64,000 nt of DNA from Holothuria scabra (GCA_037179385.1 CM074194.1:1257001-1321000), one strand, 5' to 3'; counted from the stretch's first letter, positions 20,721 through 34,065 are shown. Made by a program: numbers and translations. The notes: generated by a model from the sequence alone, not told the origin.

Positions 20721-21604
20721 CTCAAACCCTTCTTTTAACTCCAAAAGGTAGGCCATTCAGTCATGTGTTAAACCAAATGTTTCTATTGCCATCAGCTTCC
20801 AGTTAAGTCAGATATGACTTTAAGACACACCAACACAGATGTGTTATTTAGGAAGTGAGAGAGAAAATGATACAATGTTTGCAGTCATCTATCAAATTTT
20901 TCAGCCAAGAATTGGGCCACTTTGAATGCCTTTGGTTTCTGTATGAGTCACCTTCTATTTATACTTTACCAGGGTGCAATGGCCACGTCTGTATTTGAAC
21001 ATCTTATTTTCAGACCAAAATTTAGAAGAATTATCTTCCAAGTACATCAGTAAAGTGGAGCAGTTTGAAAGTTTCATCAGCTTTATTCCCTTGAGATTTG
21101 ATGATGTGTTTAATAATAAGTTTCTCTAATAATGAGACTGGGGTTCGACAAAATGTCAAAGCCTGCAAATTTTACAAAAATAAAGCATTTATTTTCACCT
21201 AGTAATGAAGTGCTAAATTTAAATTTGTGAATATATGTCAAAAACTTTGGTAGGTGGAAGAGGTCCTTCTAAATGTGTGTTCAATTTTTGTGACCATGCC
21301 TAATTCAGTTGTAATTTTCAGGTATGTGTGTAATTATGGATTTATTTCTGAAAGGAATTGTGATATCTTGTACATCCTGTTTGGTTGTGTTTATGATATT
21401 GTAAGTAACCACTGTATAGTCCATGCTACAGATGCTGTACAAAATATTCTACACACCTTTACAACATTTGGTATGGATGTTCTTTGAAACCCAGGCTCCC
21501 ACAGTGGCAGGCCTTGAGAAATTTGCACTTTAACTCACTGCTAAAAAGTAACGCAAAGCTTTCAAGATGGGGAGTTTCATTTACAAAAAAAAAAAAAGAT
21601 TGAA
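20721..21604. other. Non-coding stretch, no feature seen
   Basis: AT-rich. The 77-codon open frame at 21254-21487 has no recognisable family. Confidence 0.5.
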
Positions 21605-21785
21605 CTTAGTCACTCACTGAATTCACTACAAGAAGAGTAAAATTAACTCTTTAACCAGTGCCACCAGGGATCACTCTTTTTGAAGAGTGGCCCCTGAAGG
21701 CACTTTATTAAGAGTGACTTTTTGCTCTTTTGGAGTGAATTTCACTCTTCTAGGGAGGTGAATTTCCACTCTTTTGGAATGCTTA
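21605..21785. repeat. GAGTGAA foldback element, copy 3
   Basis: Contains the family's best hairpin at 21658-21702: GTGCCACCAGGGATCACTCT pairs with AGAGTGGCCCCTGAAGGCAC. Flanking modules are GAGTAAAATTAACTC on the left and GAGTGAATTTCACTC on the right. It is shorter than copies 1 and 2 because outer modules are missing. Confidence 0.75.
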
Positions 21786-22649
21786 GTATAAATATTATAT
21801 GTATACAATAGTTTTACCTTGATGTGGCAATAATACTGAATTATGCGCATGGTGAGTTAATATCTTGTGCTGGTGAATCAATTTCTTATCCTGTTTGCCA
21901 ACTTGCCAGTTGGTTTTTAGTTTTTGGTCAGGGGTTGGAAGATATGCCCCGTCCCCCTCCCCAAATCACCACTCATACATGCTGGTTATTTGCATCAACT
22001 TTCAAGAATGTCAGATATATATTAGTTGTTTTCACTATATCATTCGACACTTGAAACCAGTTGCATATACGTTTTCATACTTTCGCTGGTATAGCTCCTT
22101 GTACTTCTGAAACCTTCAGTTGTAAGTTTATCTTAGATAACGATACCATACGCATTCCTTGGAGGTGTGAATTAATACAAAAGCTGCACCTTGAAAGTAC
22201 TGGTAAGAGTTATCATTGTTTAGCATGATGGTGTTCATTCATGCATTCAGCCATAAGGAATAGTCTGACGGAATGACAATTAAATATTTAGCAGGCATAT
22301 GCTTGATACAGACTTCTGTGAGGGCAGTATTTAATACAGGTAAATACTGCAGGGTTTTATTAGGACTTTTTCCTTGATGTGTTTAGCATACCTTTCTAAT
22401 GATTATTCATGCAATTTTGTTTACTGCATCTCTGGCATGCAAATGTTGTTGGGATTTTTACCCCCTTTGTAAGGCATTGGCATTGTCTGGTAAGGCATTT
22501 TTTAAAGTAGGGTAGAAGAACCTATACTTAAATGTGACAAGTTTGGAATATCATAAGGTAGAAAAGTGCTTTGAAGTTTATAAACTGTGATTAATCTGAA
22601 ACGGTCCCTTATTATCCTCTGCTTTCTTCTGTCAGAGAGTAGGAAGATT
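21786..22649. other. Non-coding stretch, no feature seen
   Basis: AT-rich. Overlapping open frames of 71-76 codons at 21824-22110 have no family resemblance. Confidence 0.5.
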
Positions 22650-22800
22650 GTTTACTTCAGGCAGCAACACAATTGATTTCCTTATCTTTGCTCATGCTTG
22701 GACGACTTACAACTGCATTTGGTAATTGATATCAAATGTCTGACTCACCGGATATGTGATTAATAGAGTTCTACAGCAACTGTCTTCCTAGTGCCACTCC
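22650..22800 (+). repeat. Dispersed repeat family K, copy 2
   Basis: Matches 11870-12010 through GCTCATGCTT, GCATTTGGTAATTGATA and GCAACTGTCTTCCTA in the same order and spacing. The class is unknown. Confidence 0.5.
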
Positions 22801-22878
22801 AGTTTACACTCTCTAGAAAAAGTTCATTGCAATCTCAAATTACAGGGCCAAAAACCATTATCTTATTAAGATCAAAAC

Positions 22879-23165
22879 TCAGTGTTTCGATGGGAGGGGG
22901 GGAGGGGGGAGTAAAGAGGAGATTTGTCCTTCCCTTTTCAGCAGAGAGAGGGTCCCCCCCCTTTTCATTTCCATAAAATAGAAATATCTGTGCAGCAATC
23001 TTCAAATTTGCATAAATAAATAGCCTTTAAAACTCTTCAAATTGCTTCTTATAGGGGGACTAAAACTTGCTTTGCCCCCAAACCTACCTGTGACTTTGGC
23101 CAAGGGATGCAGCATCAATTTGGGCTTAAATTTTAGCTGTAATAACTTCTCTCCCTTTTTTGAGT
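22879..23165 (-). mobile_element. hAT-like MITE family F, copy 2 (reverse)
   Basis: On the minus strand it reproduces copy 1: CAAATTGATGCTGCATCCC, the spaced GGTTTGGGGGCAAAGCAAG, ATTTATTTATGCAAATTTGA, then GGAAATGAAAAGGGGGGG and the C-rich end. The outer end (plus strand CTCAGTGTTTCGATGGGAGG) corresponds to the right terminus of copies 1 and 3. No clear target duplication. Confidence 0.65.
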
Positions 23166-23217
23166 TTCTTAAAGAATCTGTGAATATGACATTCTAAATG
23201 TACATTACAGATTAAGC

Positions 23218-23399
23218 TCCCTTGAAATCTGGACAAACTTATCATGGCCTTAAAATCCTTTCTTGTAAAGCAACTGACAAAAAACCAAATTGTTAGAGAT
23301 TACATGGTCCTGTGAGCACCACTTGGTGTTTGTGGACTTCTGATGTTCAAAAATCGGCCAAGTCATGAAGTCTACTTATCAAGGGGAAGAATTCTCTAA
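23218..23399 (+). mobile_element. MITE family J, copy 1
   Basis: Shares about 180 bp in order with 47849-48062: CCCTTGAAATCTGGACAAAC, AACTGACAAAAAACCAA, GATTACATGGTCC, GGCCAAGTCATGA and CAAGGGGAAGAATTCTCTAA. The right end reads inward as CATTAGAGAATTC; here the left end is decayed. It is better defined by the second copy, which is inserted in a tandem array. Confidence 0.65.
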
Positions 23400-25387
23400 T
23401 GAGAAGCATACCTCAAGATTCTAGTAACTGCATAAAAAGTACATTTCTGGATGTAAACATCCCTATTGTTATGGTTGCGACAACTACAGAGGAGAAAGCC
23501 CACAAATTGGCTATACTTATAGTAAAAAAAAACGTATGGATGTGTATCATTCTCTGTAAATTAGATGAAAAACCCATGAGAGTGGATTTTTATACATTTA
23601 GGGACATACCAATGCATTGTACTCTTGCATTCTTATGTAAATTCAGTTCAATGCATGTTGGTCATAATTTTTTCTCCTCATTTCAAATTTTCTTATTTTT
23701 ACTAAATGATGTGTAAACGTTTTATTAAAGCTCCATGTTATAGTTTGTGTAATAGGGAAACTGGGAAATGAAAAAGCTAGAAAAGAGAAACATTTTACAT
23801 TGCATCCAGGCTTGTCTTCTAATGGATATCTGATAGGGAAGAAGAACTTTTGAAAGCTAGTGTCTCTTGAAAACTTGGATGTAGGCAAAGTTAAAATTTC
23901 TAGCCTTCCACTATAGACAAGAAGGTCTCCTTTTCTATATCACAGTTGATGACAAGGAACGGCTGGTCTAATTTTTAAACAAGTGATTTGTAAGCCGCAG
24001 TCTTGTGTAACCTTAGATGCCTCCAGTCTATCATAAATCCAGCAAATCACAATACCTGGAAATCAAATCCAAGCTAGCTGTAATCGTCACCCCCTGTAAA
24101 AAAATATATTCAACCTCTTCAGCTGTACAGTCAACAGATTTGCCAGTTCAGTTCAATAGCCTCTCCTGTCAAAACGGTAATTGAAAAACAATTTAAAGAG
24201 ATTCAGGTCTCAAATCTGTGAGCTTTTACAAAGCTCTCTTCACCAACGCAGTGGAAAAGTATGTTAAGCTCTGGTGGCTTGGCTTTTTGGCTCCTGCATT
24301 GGACTTGGCAAAGCATCTCATTCCATAGATTGGATGCAATTTTCAGAGGTGAAGGACACTCAGTTTCAGTCCTGGTTTCAAGGCTTGTCTACTTATATTA
24401 TTGAGGTGACTGCACTACTGGTTGACCAAATTTACATTTTGTGTTTGTTCAGGCAAGGTTTTGTTTTAAAGGGATAAGTGTGGAGGAGGAGATAGAGAGC
24501 TGATGCATGGTGGGAGTTACGCTAAATGGAGAGAAATTACTTGATGCTCCTTGGGGTCATTATGGTAATGCCAACTAATTGCAACCCCGTCCCCTATTTT
24601 AAATTGATCTTTAAGAAGCAGCTTTAAATGTGGATAAGATTTAGTCCCTCAGCGGGAATAGAAACTGGTTGGGAACATGATTTTGACAAATGAGGTGATT
24701 TAATTGCCAGAGATGTTATAATGAGGATGATGACAAGAATCTTTCGGCTCAGTTTCCTTGATTATACTAGTGTAGGCCTATTTGTAGCAATTCCATGAGT
24801 CTAACATGTGTAGCAGTTCCATGGTAGTCATAGTAAGATATACTGTACATTTATGTGGTGCCTGAAAATTAATCTATATGCACCAGGCTTATTTCAAAAA
24901 TACTTTCCACTACAGTTTAAATTTTCAGACTGGAAACTATATGGTATTCCCTCCCCCCACCCTTGTGATAAATAACAACGTCCCCTTCCTTGTCTAGTGG
25001 TAGTGCCAACTTATGGAGTCATTTCCTCTGTCCTTGCCTTGCTCCACACTTAATTTCCCCCACCCAGTCTGCTAGAGAGCAAAGGTGTACAGTTTAAATT
25101 GTAACTCACATTGTCTCAGCTCAACATGAGATAGAGTTAGGGTTCAATTTTTTCTCATCTGGTCGGCCAAAAAATTGCTGACCTGTGTACATATATGATT
25201 TGCATCAGCGGATTACAAAATTGAACTTGTAAACTAATTATTTTGTGTAGTCACAAAGCCTTTATCTGACACACACATAAAACTGGGGTTAAAGTTTCAA
25301 AAAATTTATAGCCGAGCACTTTATCATGAGATGTGTTAGAATCAATTAGAGGCATAGTGTGGTCATCCTTAGAACAAAGTTTGACGT
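23400..25387. other. Non-coding stretch, possible weak tRNA-like head near 24270
   Basis: No gene. A segment at about 24267-24385 (GTGGCTTGGCTTTTTGG ... AGTTTCAGTCCTGG) faintly resembles a box A / box B pair, but the spacing is too long for a confident SINE call. Open frames stay under 110 codons with no recognised domain. Confidence 0.4.
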
Positions 25388-25620
25388 CATGTTTGGTCTA
25401 GCGGTAGAGCATCCTCCCATGCTAAAGGCCTGGGTTTAATTTGCCAGGTGGAGTCATACCAAAGAGTCTAAAAATGGAACCTACTGCTCACTTTGTGTGA
25501 TGCTCCGCATAAGTCATGGAGTAGGGAAAACCAGCCTGTGAGCCAAAACTGGAAAAAAGTCCATGGCTGGCTCAACTTAAACCAAAAGGTTGGAAACTGG
25601 GCCCTAAAACTCCATCTAAC
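25388..25620 (+). mobile_element. tRNA-derived SINE, copy 2
   Basis: Near full length. The head TTTGGTCTAGCGGTAGAGCA is very tRNA-like and is followed by the box B relative GGGTTTAATTTGCC. The body matches copy 1: GAGTCATACCAAAGAGTCTA, AATGGAACCTACTGC, GTCATGGAGTAGGGAAAACC, GGTTGGAAACTGGGCCCTAA, CTCCATCTAAC. It lacks the CCTAA expansion. Confidence 0.85.
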
Positions 25621-28600
25621 AAAGTTTGAATAAAAAACTATTGTTCTGATTTGTAAAAAGTTTGGACTGGACTTCTGATTGAAAATCACTGTAGTTCAAC
25701 CCTCCCTTTAAAGTTCAGGAGCAGTGGATATTTACATCTTTTTTTCCCAACCTACATTTCTGCTTTTCCCTAACTGCTTCTCCCCACTTTTAAAAACAAG
25801 GCATGCTTGGCTACTGCCTGGACTTGTATTAAACATCATTTTGTGCATATATATTCCATATATATGTCTGTCTTTCTGCACTTTGTAAAACCTCATATGC
25901 TTTTAAGTTTTACTCTTTTCCAACTGAGAAAGGAAAGGTCGCAGCATATTCTGGATTTGCAAATATACAAAAATGATTGTAGCCACATTAGAATATTAAA
26001 ACTGGGTTCGTTCATTGACAATTACCCAGCTGGCAATGCATTATGAAGTTCATTATTTGGGAAACCTTGGCTTGCAAAGCATTTTTGTTTAGATTCTTTG
26101 ATTACTGATGCATAAAATTAAATTGGATTTTGATGATATAATTGCTTTTTAAGATGGCTGTTCTCTGCCAAAAACCAATTCTATCTCATTTGTGTCTGTA
26201 AATGGGACGGAAATTACAATTTTCCCTCGTTTATGTACCAAGTGATATATGTGATGTGTATTTCAGAGGCAAGCTTGCTATACATGTTTTATATTTTAAA
26301 GGAATATAGAGATGCACTTTTTTCTTTCAAAAACTAGAAACGGAAACAAAATATTTTGAATGATGAGCTGATTCTGAAAAGGCAGAACAAGGTTATTTTA
26401 GAACTCATCACACAAAGAGAAGAAATTTCCAAAGATGTTGTAAGATGAGCTTAATGGTTTTAGTTTACACAGACAAAATAAAATCCATTGTTGCATCAAC
26501 TTGGGCTATGCTAAAGTGACCTGGGATAAAATGGTGTGCAATAAGTGAGGGCAGGGAAATGAAAGCATAGTAGTAATTGCATTTGGAATCTTATTGGTTT
26601 GATAATAAATTAAACAAATGCCAGCAAAGAGACGGCATTAGAAATGGTGTTGGACAATTAACCCTACTAGTAAAGTGACGTTGTCAGGTTCATCAAACAA
26701 AATTCACTCGGTGATGCATTATAAGAAATGTATTACAAGTTACCAGCTGATCCTTAAACTCTGTTTAGCTCAACTTCCTGGCAGACCTGAACCTCATCTT
26801 GACTTCTGAAACCTTGTATTGTTCAAAGTCACTCTTGCATGATACACTGAAAAGCTGTGCTGGGCTGATAGGAGACCCTTCCCCAACAAATCACCAAGGT
26901 AGCCTAATCTTTTTTACCCGAGTTGCCATTGGCAAGTCGCGTAGGGGTAAGTAATGGCGAATACCTGTCATGTACCATTGCATAGGAAAAGAGAATGAGA
27001 CATTTTTATTGTCAATCACATGTAGGAATCATTGTATGGGAGAAAAGTTTAGCAGTCAATTATTAACTCCTGAATTAATATTTTTGTGGGTAGGGAACTT
27101 TAATTCTACTATTCTTCAACGATGAATCCCTGTCATGTTGGAATTGATTTAGCATATGCTGCACACAATATTGCCATTACTTAAGAAAGAACAGCCGAAT
27201 GGTATTTAATCATATTTTACTGGGGCAAAATGTGAAAGCTGTCAGAGACTGCCAGCTGGATGTAGTTTGCTTATTTAATTAAAATATAGAAATGAGCAAT
27301 AAATAAAAACAATTAAAGTATAAAATTGATATGTTTGTGTAATATATGGTAAATGAATCATAAGGATAGGTCCTTGCCCTTTTGTATTTTCTCAATGCCA
27401 GATGGAGGTGTATTTTGCAGAAATACTTAAAATTAGAATTGCAGTGAATGTTCAGTTGCCCTGATCAGAAAAGTTTGATGAATCTAGTGCCAGGGTCAAA
27501 GTAACATTCGTTAGTAAGGGCAAAGATTGAAGTGTGGGGTTGGGTGGAGGGGAAAGCAATATTTTGTTCCCTGTTTTCAATTTAGGAGAATTTGAACTAC
27601 TTTACTTTGTTAATCTATCTACATTGCCCCTTTAAGTAACTTCCATTCACATATGTTATCCCCGCTTACCAACAACCAACCCTGGTAAACTAATAGCACT
27701 GAAAGGGAGGGCGCCCTTGATCCCCTCAACGAAGAGCAAGACTGCCCTCACATCATCCTCCTCTCACTTAACACCAGACTGCAGGTGTTGACGTAACTAT
27801 TTTTGCCCTTGGATTTTTCCTTTGGAGAAAAAGATACCTTTTGTAACTTACATCTTGACATTTGAGGGGAAGAGGCTAAGAGCTCCCACCCTTCCATCCC
27901 ATCTGTACCCCTGCAGTATTGTTACCCTCTTTCCCCCTCCTTGACAGTCACACACCAAGGAGTTTGTTACTGTCTGTCCATCCTTCATTTTCAGTTTAAA
28001 TTGTTTTCTTTGGTATTAATAAATGCTCTATACAAGACAAGCAGTTAAATCAAACTGTTATATCAAATATAAGTTATCACATTTGCTACTTGACTGATGT
28101 TGGAAAATATTGGAGCAACAATTAAGTTCATTATGGTTACAGATCTGCAATGGCCCAGAATTCCTTTGAGCAAATTGTATGTAATTATTGTTAATTTCTT
28201 AGATGTTAAATTATGCTTAGTTCAATGCCCCCAAAATTATTGTTAGTGGAACGTATGTTCAGTCTCTGGGCCTTTGCAAATCTTTCCATCTTTTTCAATT
28301 TATAGGACTAAGTTTAGTGTTGTTCTTTTTGTAATCAGTGCATCTCCCCACCCCCTTTAACTCAAAAACCTTAAAATTTTAATAGACCAAAATGTCATAA
28401 ATTGGAGGGAATTGTCATCCAATTAGATATATTTTCTCCTTCCCGAACAATTCCTGCACAGCATTTTAATTCTTCACATATTTGTTACTTCATGGGAAAT
28501 TACTCATCAAGTGGAATACATCTGCCTACAAATCAACCGGGAGAGTATAATACCACTTTCTGAGATTCGTTATTGGATTTTACAAAGAAAAATCAATACA

Positions 28601-30159
28601 CAATGTTTTGTTCGTCTGTTAGAAAGCAGACAGAGCCAGCATATTGTGGTAATGTTGTAATAGTTTAACACAGTGGGCCTGCTGCCAGCCAGGGGCATTG
28701 CAATTGGATTGGTGTTTTTAAAGAATGAACACTAGGCCTATTGTTGATCATGATAGTTAAACTAAACCATGTCAGCCTTGCCCTTTGTGAACGTGTTTTC
28801 TACACCCTGATGTATTATTTAAGAAGTGTTAATGAGTTAATAATTAAAGATTTAAATAACAGTGTAGTTGGAGTACCGTGGTGATGGAGATTCTTTTTTT
28901 TTTGTTATTTTTATTTTGATGTTTTTTTCCCTTTGCTTTTAATAAACAGGGTCAATTTCGTCACCCCACTCTGTGACTTTTTTTGTCAGTGGGGGAAGGC
29001 AAAATTATCAGTTGGTCACTAATTTTTGATTGATGTCAAATTTGCAAGATGCAGAGTAACTTACATTGTACAGCATGCTCATACGGAGTGGTCTCAGGGC
29101 TTATTGTCGTCAGAATATGCTCTTTAGTATGCAATTTACTATCTCGTTGCCTTCCTTGGGATTCAGGCTCAAGGGAGGCTACAGCACAAGTAACTTCACT
29201 GGGAAAATTAGAATTGTGTATTGTAGGATTAGATGTATACATATGTTACACTTCAAGAGCAATCTACAGTTTTCCCATCTGAACTGGACTTTAAAAAAAA
29301 TACCAAATTTGATCCAAATTGTTGAATTGGTCGCCATCCGATGTGGAGTTGTAATTCACAAGCCAACAGCTTCTTCCACATTCATGATCCCTTAGCGATG
29401 TTAAAGCAACTGCCCTTCAAGTCCTGATTGTTATTATTAATATTGTTATTATTTCAAGATTTCGAAGTAAATTGAAAATTCCCCTTTAGCAGGGACTGCA
29501 GAGCAAATCTTGAAGTGGGGGAGGGGCTAACCATTAAAGGGGCCCAATATGGTCAACAATATAAAAGCAACGAAAGGCCACCCAAAATGCCTATGGCAGA
29601 AAAAGTGGGACGACTAAAGTCCCTCAGTCCCCAGTCTCAGCAGTGCCTGCTTACATTTATAATAGCTGTGGCAATGTTTTGCCAAACTTGTATCAAAGTA
29701 ATTTTTTGTGGTCTTGCAATTGCTGTACTTTCTATAAATGTGTAGTACTCCTTGATGCTATCTTAGTTTTAATAAAAACAGACTTAAAGGAAAGTAAACA
29801 TTCTTTTGTTGCCTTGATATCTTAGAATTGCATGCATACGCATCCTTGAATGTTTAATTAGAGTCAAGTCATGAGTTATTTTAGCTAATTATCGTAGCCA
29901 TGGAACATTTTAAATGTGAGAGACATATGTAGTAAATCTTTATTAGTATACTTTGGTGATATATGGTTCAAGTATCAATGCCATTTTTGAAACATTTAGA
30001 AGCTAGCCTCACCACACATTTCCAGTATCATGCTATGCAAATGGAAACTTTCTACTGAATGAATATTTGACATTGTCTCAGTCCATAACATTTCTGTCCA
30101 ATATGCAATAATCTCCTGTACAAAATTTTACTTTATTTAAAGGCATATTTTCATCATCC
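25621..30159. other. Long non-coding stretch, mostly featureless
   Basis: AT-rich sequence with open frames up to 109 codons (29066-29395, no recognised family). A fragment related to the short repeat of 12228 lies at about 27650-27710 and is followed by a more GC-rich patch to 27960. T-runs occur near 28890. I see no splice-bounded coding segment. Confidence 0.45.
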
Positions 30160-30260
30160 CAAACAGTTCCAATTCTCACAACCTACTTACTTCTAGCCCC
30201 TCCCACATTTATCTAAAACTCATCTTTATCCAGACACAATCCTAGTTTATTGCCTCATGG
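30160..30260 (-). repeat. Dispersed repeat family A, copy 2 (reverse)
   Basis: On the minus strand it reads GGCAATAAACTAGGATTGTG, TCTGGATAAAGATGA, GTGGGAGGGGCTAGAAGTAA, GTAGGTTGTGAGAATT, which parallels 1-160 and 49680-49826 word for word with moderate divergence. Confidence 0.65.
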
Positions 30261-31167
30261 CTTGTCCCAATGGCCATACAAGTCCATAATGTGTAATCAA
30301 GACACTCTCAGTGCCCATGCTGTGTAATTTAGCTATGATGCATTGTTTGAATGTGATGCCAATCAAAGAGCTGTACCAATTGAGAGTTTTGATATATGCT
30401 TACTGAAACTGTAGTTTAGGGTGACGAATGACTGCTTTTAAGTTTTGAAGTTTAAACATCAGGGTTCTTGCTTTTAGTTGTCTGCATACAGTACTTCACT
30501 CATTTTTAATGTGTGATGGATTTTGTCTTCAAAATGTCACAATTTTTGGTGTTACCTTTATACTAGCAGACTCATGCAGAACAACAGGCATGTCCCCAGT
30601 AGTCATCACGTGTTTAAATGTGTCAGTGTGTCACTCAGCCCTATCCCAAAAGCAAACATTTTGGAAGGGGAGGGGGTCACCCCCATGCATTTTACTCCTT
30701 CCTTGGCACAGTGATTACCAATCAAATCTTGCACTCAGTTGAAAGTTAGATGAGTCCCTGATATGTTTATCAATTTATACTACTACTTAAGGCAGCTGTG
30801 ATATATTTTGCCTATTTTTTGTTTTTAAGACAGGTAGGGATACAGGAAGGGTATGAACAAATGCCCGCCATTGATATTTTACATATAAATTGATCACTAA
30901 CCACAATGCTAATACCAAATAATGGACTTGAATGTAGAAAAACTAGGCCTATATATTTAGATCATAAATTACCAAAGTACATTGTCCAGCACATACAAAT
31001 CTGGGCAGTCAAGTGATGGTCTGATTTTAGTTAAACGAACTTGGGCTCCATTACCTAAATTTAGTCTTTCAGTTCCCTTGCTGACCCATATCATTAGGTG
31101 GCTGTACACTGAATTGTATCTTGGTTCCCTCAATATCTTTGACTGTGAGTGTTTGAAATTCTTGTAG
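30261..31167. other. Non-coding stretch, no feature seen
   Basis: AT-rich with small overlapping open frames of up to 77 codons near 30510-30740 and no recognised repeat. Confidence 0.5.
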
Positions 31168-31175
31168 GTCTAGAC

Positions 31176-31562
31176 CAGGCTTCCTCAATTAAATTTTCTG
31201 AAGCACCATATAATTTCTAAATGTAATCAATATAATGAGCCACTGATTGCCGTCCTGGGGGAGGGGTATATCCCCTTTTGAAAATTTATGAGTTTCAGAA
31301 GGGGCTTACTTGCAAAATGGTGCAAAATTTGTTCAATTTTCCCAGCCAAAATTTTTCAATAACTTAGCAATTTTTGTCAATTCATCGCTAACAGTGAATT
31401 GACAAATATTATTAGGGCAGTACCTAATTTTGTGACAGAACAATCCTTGTCAAAAAAGTTAATGAAAAGTTAAATATTTCAGTATTCTCCCAGTAATTTT
31501 TTGTGCCACCCAAACCGCGTCCACCCACAAGTGGCGTGCACACCCCTATTTGAGGAATGCTG
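31176..31562. mobile_element. hAT-like non-autonomous element
   Basis: The left end CAGGCTTCCTCAA is mirrored by TTGAGGAATGCTG at the right, giving 10 of 13 matching terminal bases of the CAGGnnTnCTCAA type common in hAT elements. Flanking 8-mers GTCTAGAC and ATGTAGAC agree at six positions, consistent with a decayed 8-bp target duplication. Near the centre a perfect 12-bp stem, TTTGTCAATTCA with its complement, encloses a 10-nt loop (31373-31406). The 92-codon minus-strand frame is not transposase-like. Confidence 0.65.
31373..31406. repeat. 12-bp perfect hairpin near the centre of the hAT-like element
   Basis: TTTGTCAATTCA at 31373-31384 and TGAATTGACAAA at 31395-31406 are exact complements with a 10-nt loop. 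The stem lies within about 20 bp of the midpoint of the enclosing element, suggesting the element is a partly decayed foldback. Confidence 0.85.
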
Positions 31563-31958
31563 ATGTAGACAGCAAGTGAAAAAAGTTTAAGGCTACTGGA
31601 CCTCACTAATGGCTCCCTACAGTCGCTAAACACAAGCGCTAGCAACTGTACTTCAACCCCTCTTGGCGTCATGTCCGTTGCCACTTGGTGAGGTAGGTTC
31701 AAAATGTTCTCACCAAACTGAAGTATCTACTATCTAGACAAATTTAGACCATCTCTAGCATTAATCTTTTTTCCCTTTTAGCATAGCCTTCAACAGAAAT
31801 TGACAGTCCAACAGAAAATAAATTAACTAATTATGTTTGCAAGAATAAAGTAGTATATTTTATGGCAATGAAAAGCACTTTTGTTTTAAGTCTGGGCAAA
31901 TGAACATATTTGTCTCTTGATTGTTGATGAAGCATGGAAACTTGACACTTAATTTTAG

Positions 31959-32060
31959 CCTATGAGCGTCAGCTGGAAGAGGTTGCAAGAACTGTTCGTC
32001 AAACTGGAGAGGCTAGTGTAAATTATAGAGCTCGCCAAAATGGAAATGTTAGTTGCTCAT
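31959..32060 (+). CDS. Weak candidate internal exon (unidentified)
   Basis: After an acceptor-like CACTTAATTTTAG, the phase-1 frame reads YERQLEEVARTVRQTGEA and continues to a stop at 32058-32060. The polar, helix-like peptide and balanced codon use stand out from the surroundings. Possible donors (GTGTAA at 32016, GTAAAT at 32018, GTTAGT at 32048) are all weak. A second frame over the same bases (MSVSWKRLQELFVKLERLV) is equally open, so the reading is ambiguous. Confidence 0.3.
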
Positions 32061-34065
32061 GATAACTTGGTGAGCGACTTTGTCAAGACATGGCTTATTG
32101 CTATGTGGCATTAGTGTTACCACATCACATTATCACATTGTTGTTGTTACTTACAATACTGTACTGCAGCTAAAGTTGAATAGGACGTTTTGGCAAATGT
32201 TACCCGAGGAAAAGGTGTTTTCGGGTACGTGAAGCTTGTCTCTATAATTGCAGCAGTTAACCCTGTTTAAACCAACCCTGTTGCTCTATTGAGCAAATAG
32301 TCCTTGAAGGGGGCAAACGCCATTAACTATGAATCTCAAGATACCTAAACAGGAAGTTCTCTGATTGATTCTGGATAACTAGTTGCCAGCTTGAGATGGC
32401 TAAAACTTGATATTCACTTCTAGCGTCATGGTATTGAGTTGAGATGGGATGTTGAAAGCCAATATAACCTGTAGCATGGCAGCGGAGCATATAGGGATCT
32501 GTGACATATTATTCTTGTGACTAACATACTGTGTTGTCACTGTTTAAGCTGGATGTATATATTTCCTCACACCGATGATTTACAGAAGCCTTCATCTGGC
32601 TCAGGGGTACTCTACCTCTGTAAGTTGCTTCTCCTAGGTTCCTTTTATTTGTTTATCTCCCTGTAGCATCACGAGACACATCAAAATAAAGGTATCTTGA
32701 CTTGGCTGCTGTGCTGTACTCGGGGACCCTTAGAGGCATGTAACAATTTTTGAAATTGTTGTTGCAGTACAAGATAGAAAATATGATGTAAACCAATTGA
32801 GAATTGAGAGGGACATGAAAATAGGGGGAGTAGAAACTAAATCAGCAATCTTATTTGCTAGTTATCTGCCATGGGAGTTGAAGATGTCATTTACAAAAGG
32901 GACATACTGTGTTCTCATATAGAACAGTGTAATGATTCTTTAGTATGAACACTATATGCGTATGCCATAATTATGTATTTTGTAAAATTCTGAGTAATTT
33001 TATCTGTCAAGAGGTGTCCACTCGTACTTTGTAATATCCTGAACTTCTACTTGGGCAGCCATTATTGTCAGGAGGTCATGCATTATCCTAGGATAAACAG
33101 CTGACAGTAGTGGGTATTAAAATGTTCTCATTTTGAGCTCCTCCATTTAACTCACTAGGGTTGTCCTGTTTTATTGGGTTATTAACAAACAGAATTCTAG
33201 TTCTTTTTTTATCTTTTTATTGCAAACATTTTGTATGTGAATAGATATTTTAAATGTACTCAGGACCTGTAAATTACAACAGGATAATGCACACTCGTTA
33301 CTGATTTTGCTGGATGCACCTGGTTGTATCTCCTGCATGTTACTGTGATTATGCATTATTATGTGTTAATGCATGTTCCATCATTCTTTAACCTTAAGTT
33401 TATGCATAACTGGAGAATATGTCCAGACCCAGCTGCTTAACACAAAGCATTTACATAGCCAGTGTTATACTTTGAAAAATATCTTAACGTCTCTTGAAAA
33501 AATGAAAAAAAAAAAAAAAATCACGAAGTAAAAGCAACAAACATACTTAAAAAACCCCAGAGAAACAGGAGGGAAGCAGGTGTTTTACTAAAGGATGGTT
33601 TATTGTTGTGGAAAATTTCTCTATTTTGAAATTTTTCAACATGAATAGGTTTCGCAACTTTCCAACCCACTCATGATTTAACCTCTTATTTTGAGCTATA
33701 AACTGTTAGATTAAGTCTACTTGTATGTGTGTATGTGTGAACCAGACACAAATTTGTTGCACCCCTCTCAGGAATGTGCGAACCCAAACTTATTGTTTAC
33801 ACATGGCACACAATCCTCAAGTGAGAAAGAATTGATGAACATTGGAGGCCAAACCATTGTATGAATTTTTTAGCAATCATTTTATTTTGATGAGCAGTAG
33901 TAAACATTACCATTCATGAAAAATGTTAGGGGACTGGGTATTGCAAGCATTGGGCAGAATTTACTTACCATGGGATTGAAATTTTTCTTAGTAATGTGGC
34001 AAAAAAATGGTCATTTGGTTTTGCTAAGGTAAATGCATCCACATTTTACATTTGACTCTTGTAAA
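32061..34065. other. Non-coding stretch, no feature seen
   Basis: AT-rich. A 16-A run lies at 33505-33520. Open frames do not exceed 61 codons. Confidence 0.5.
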
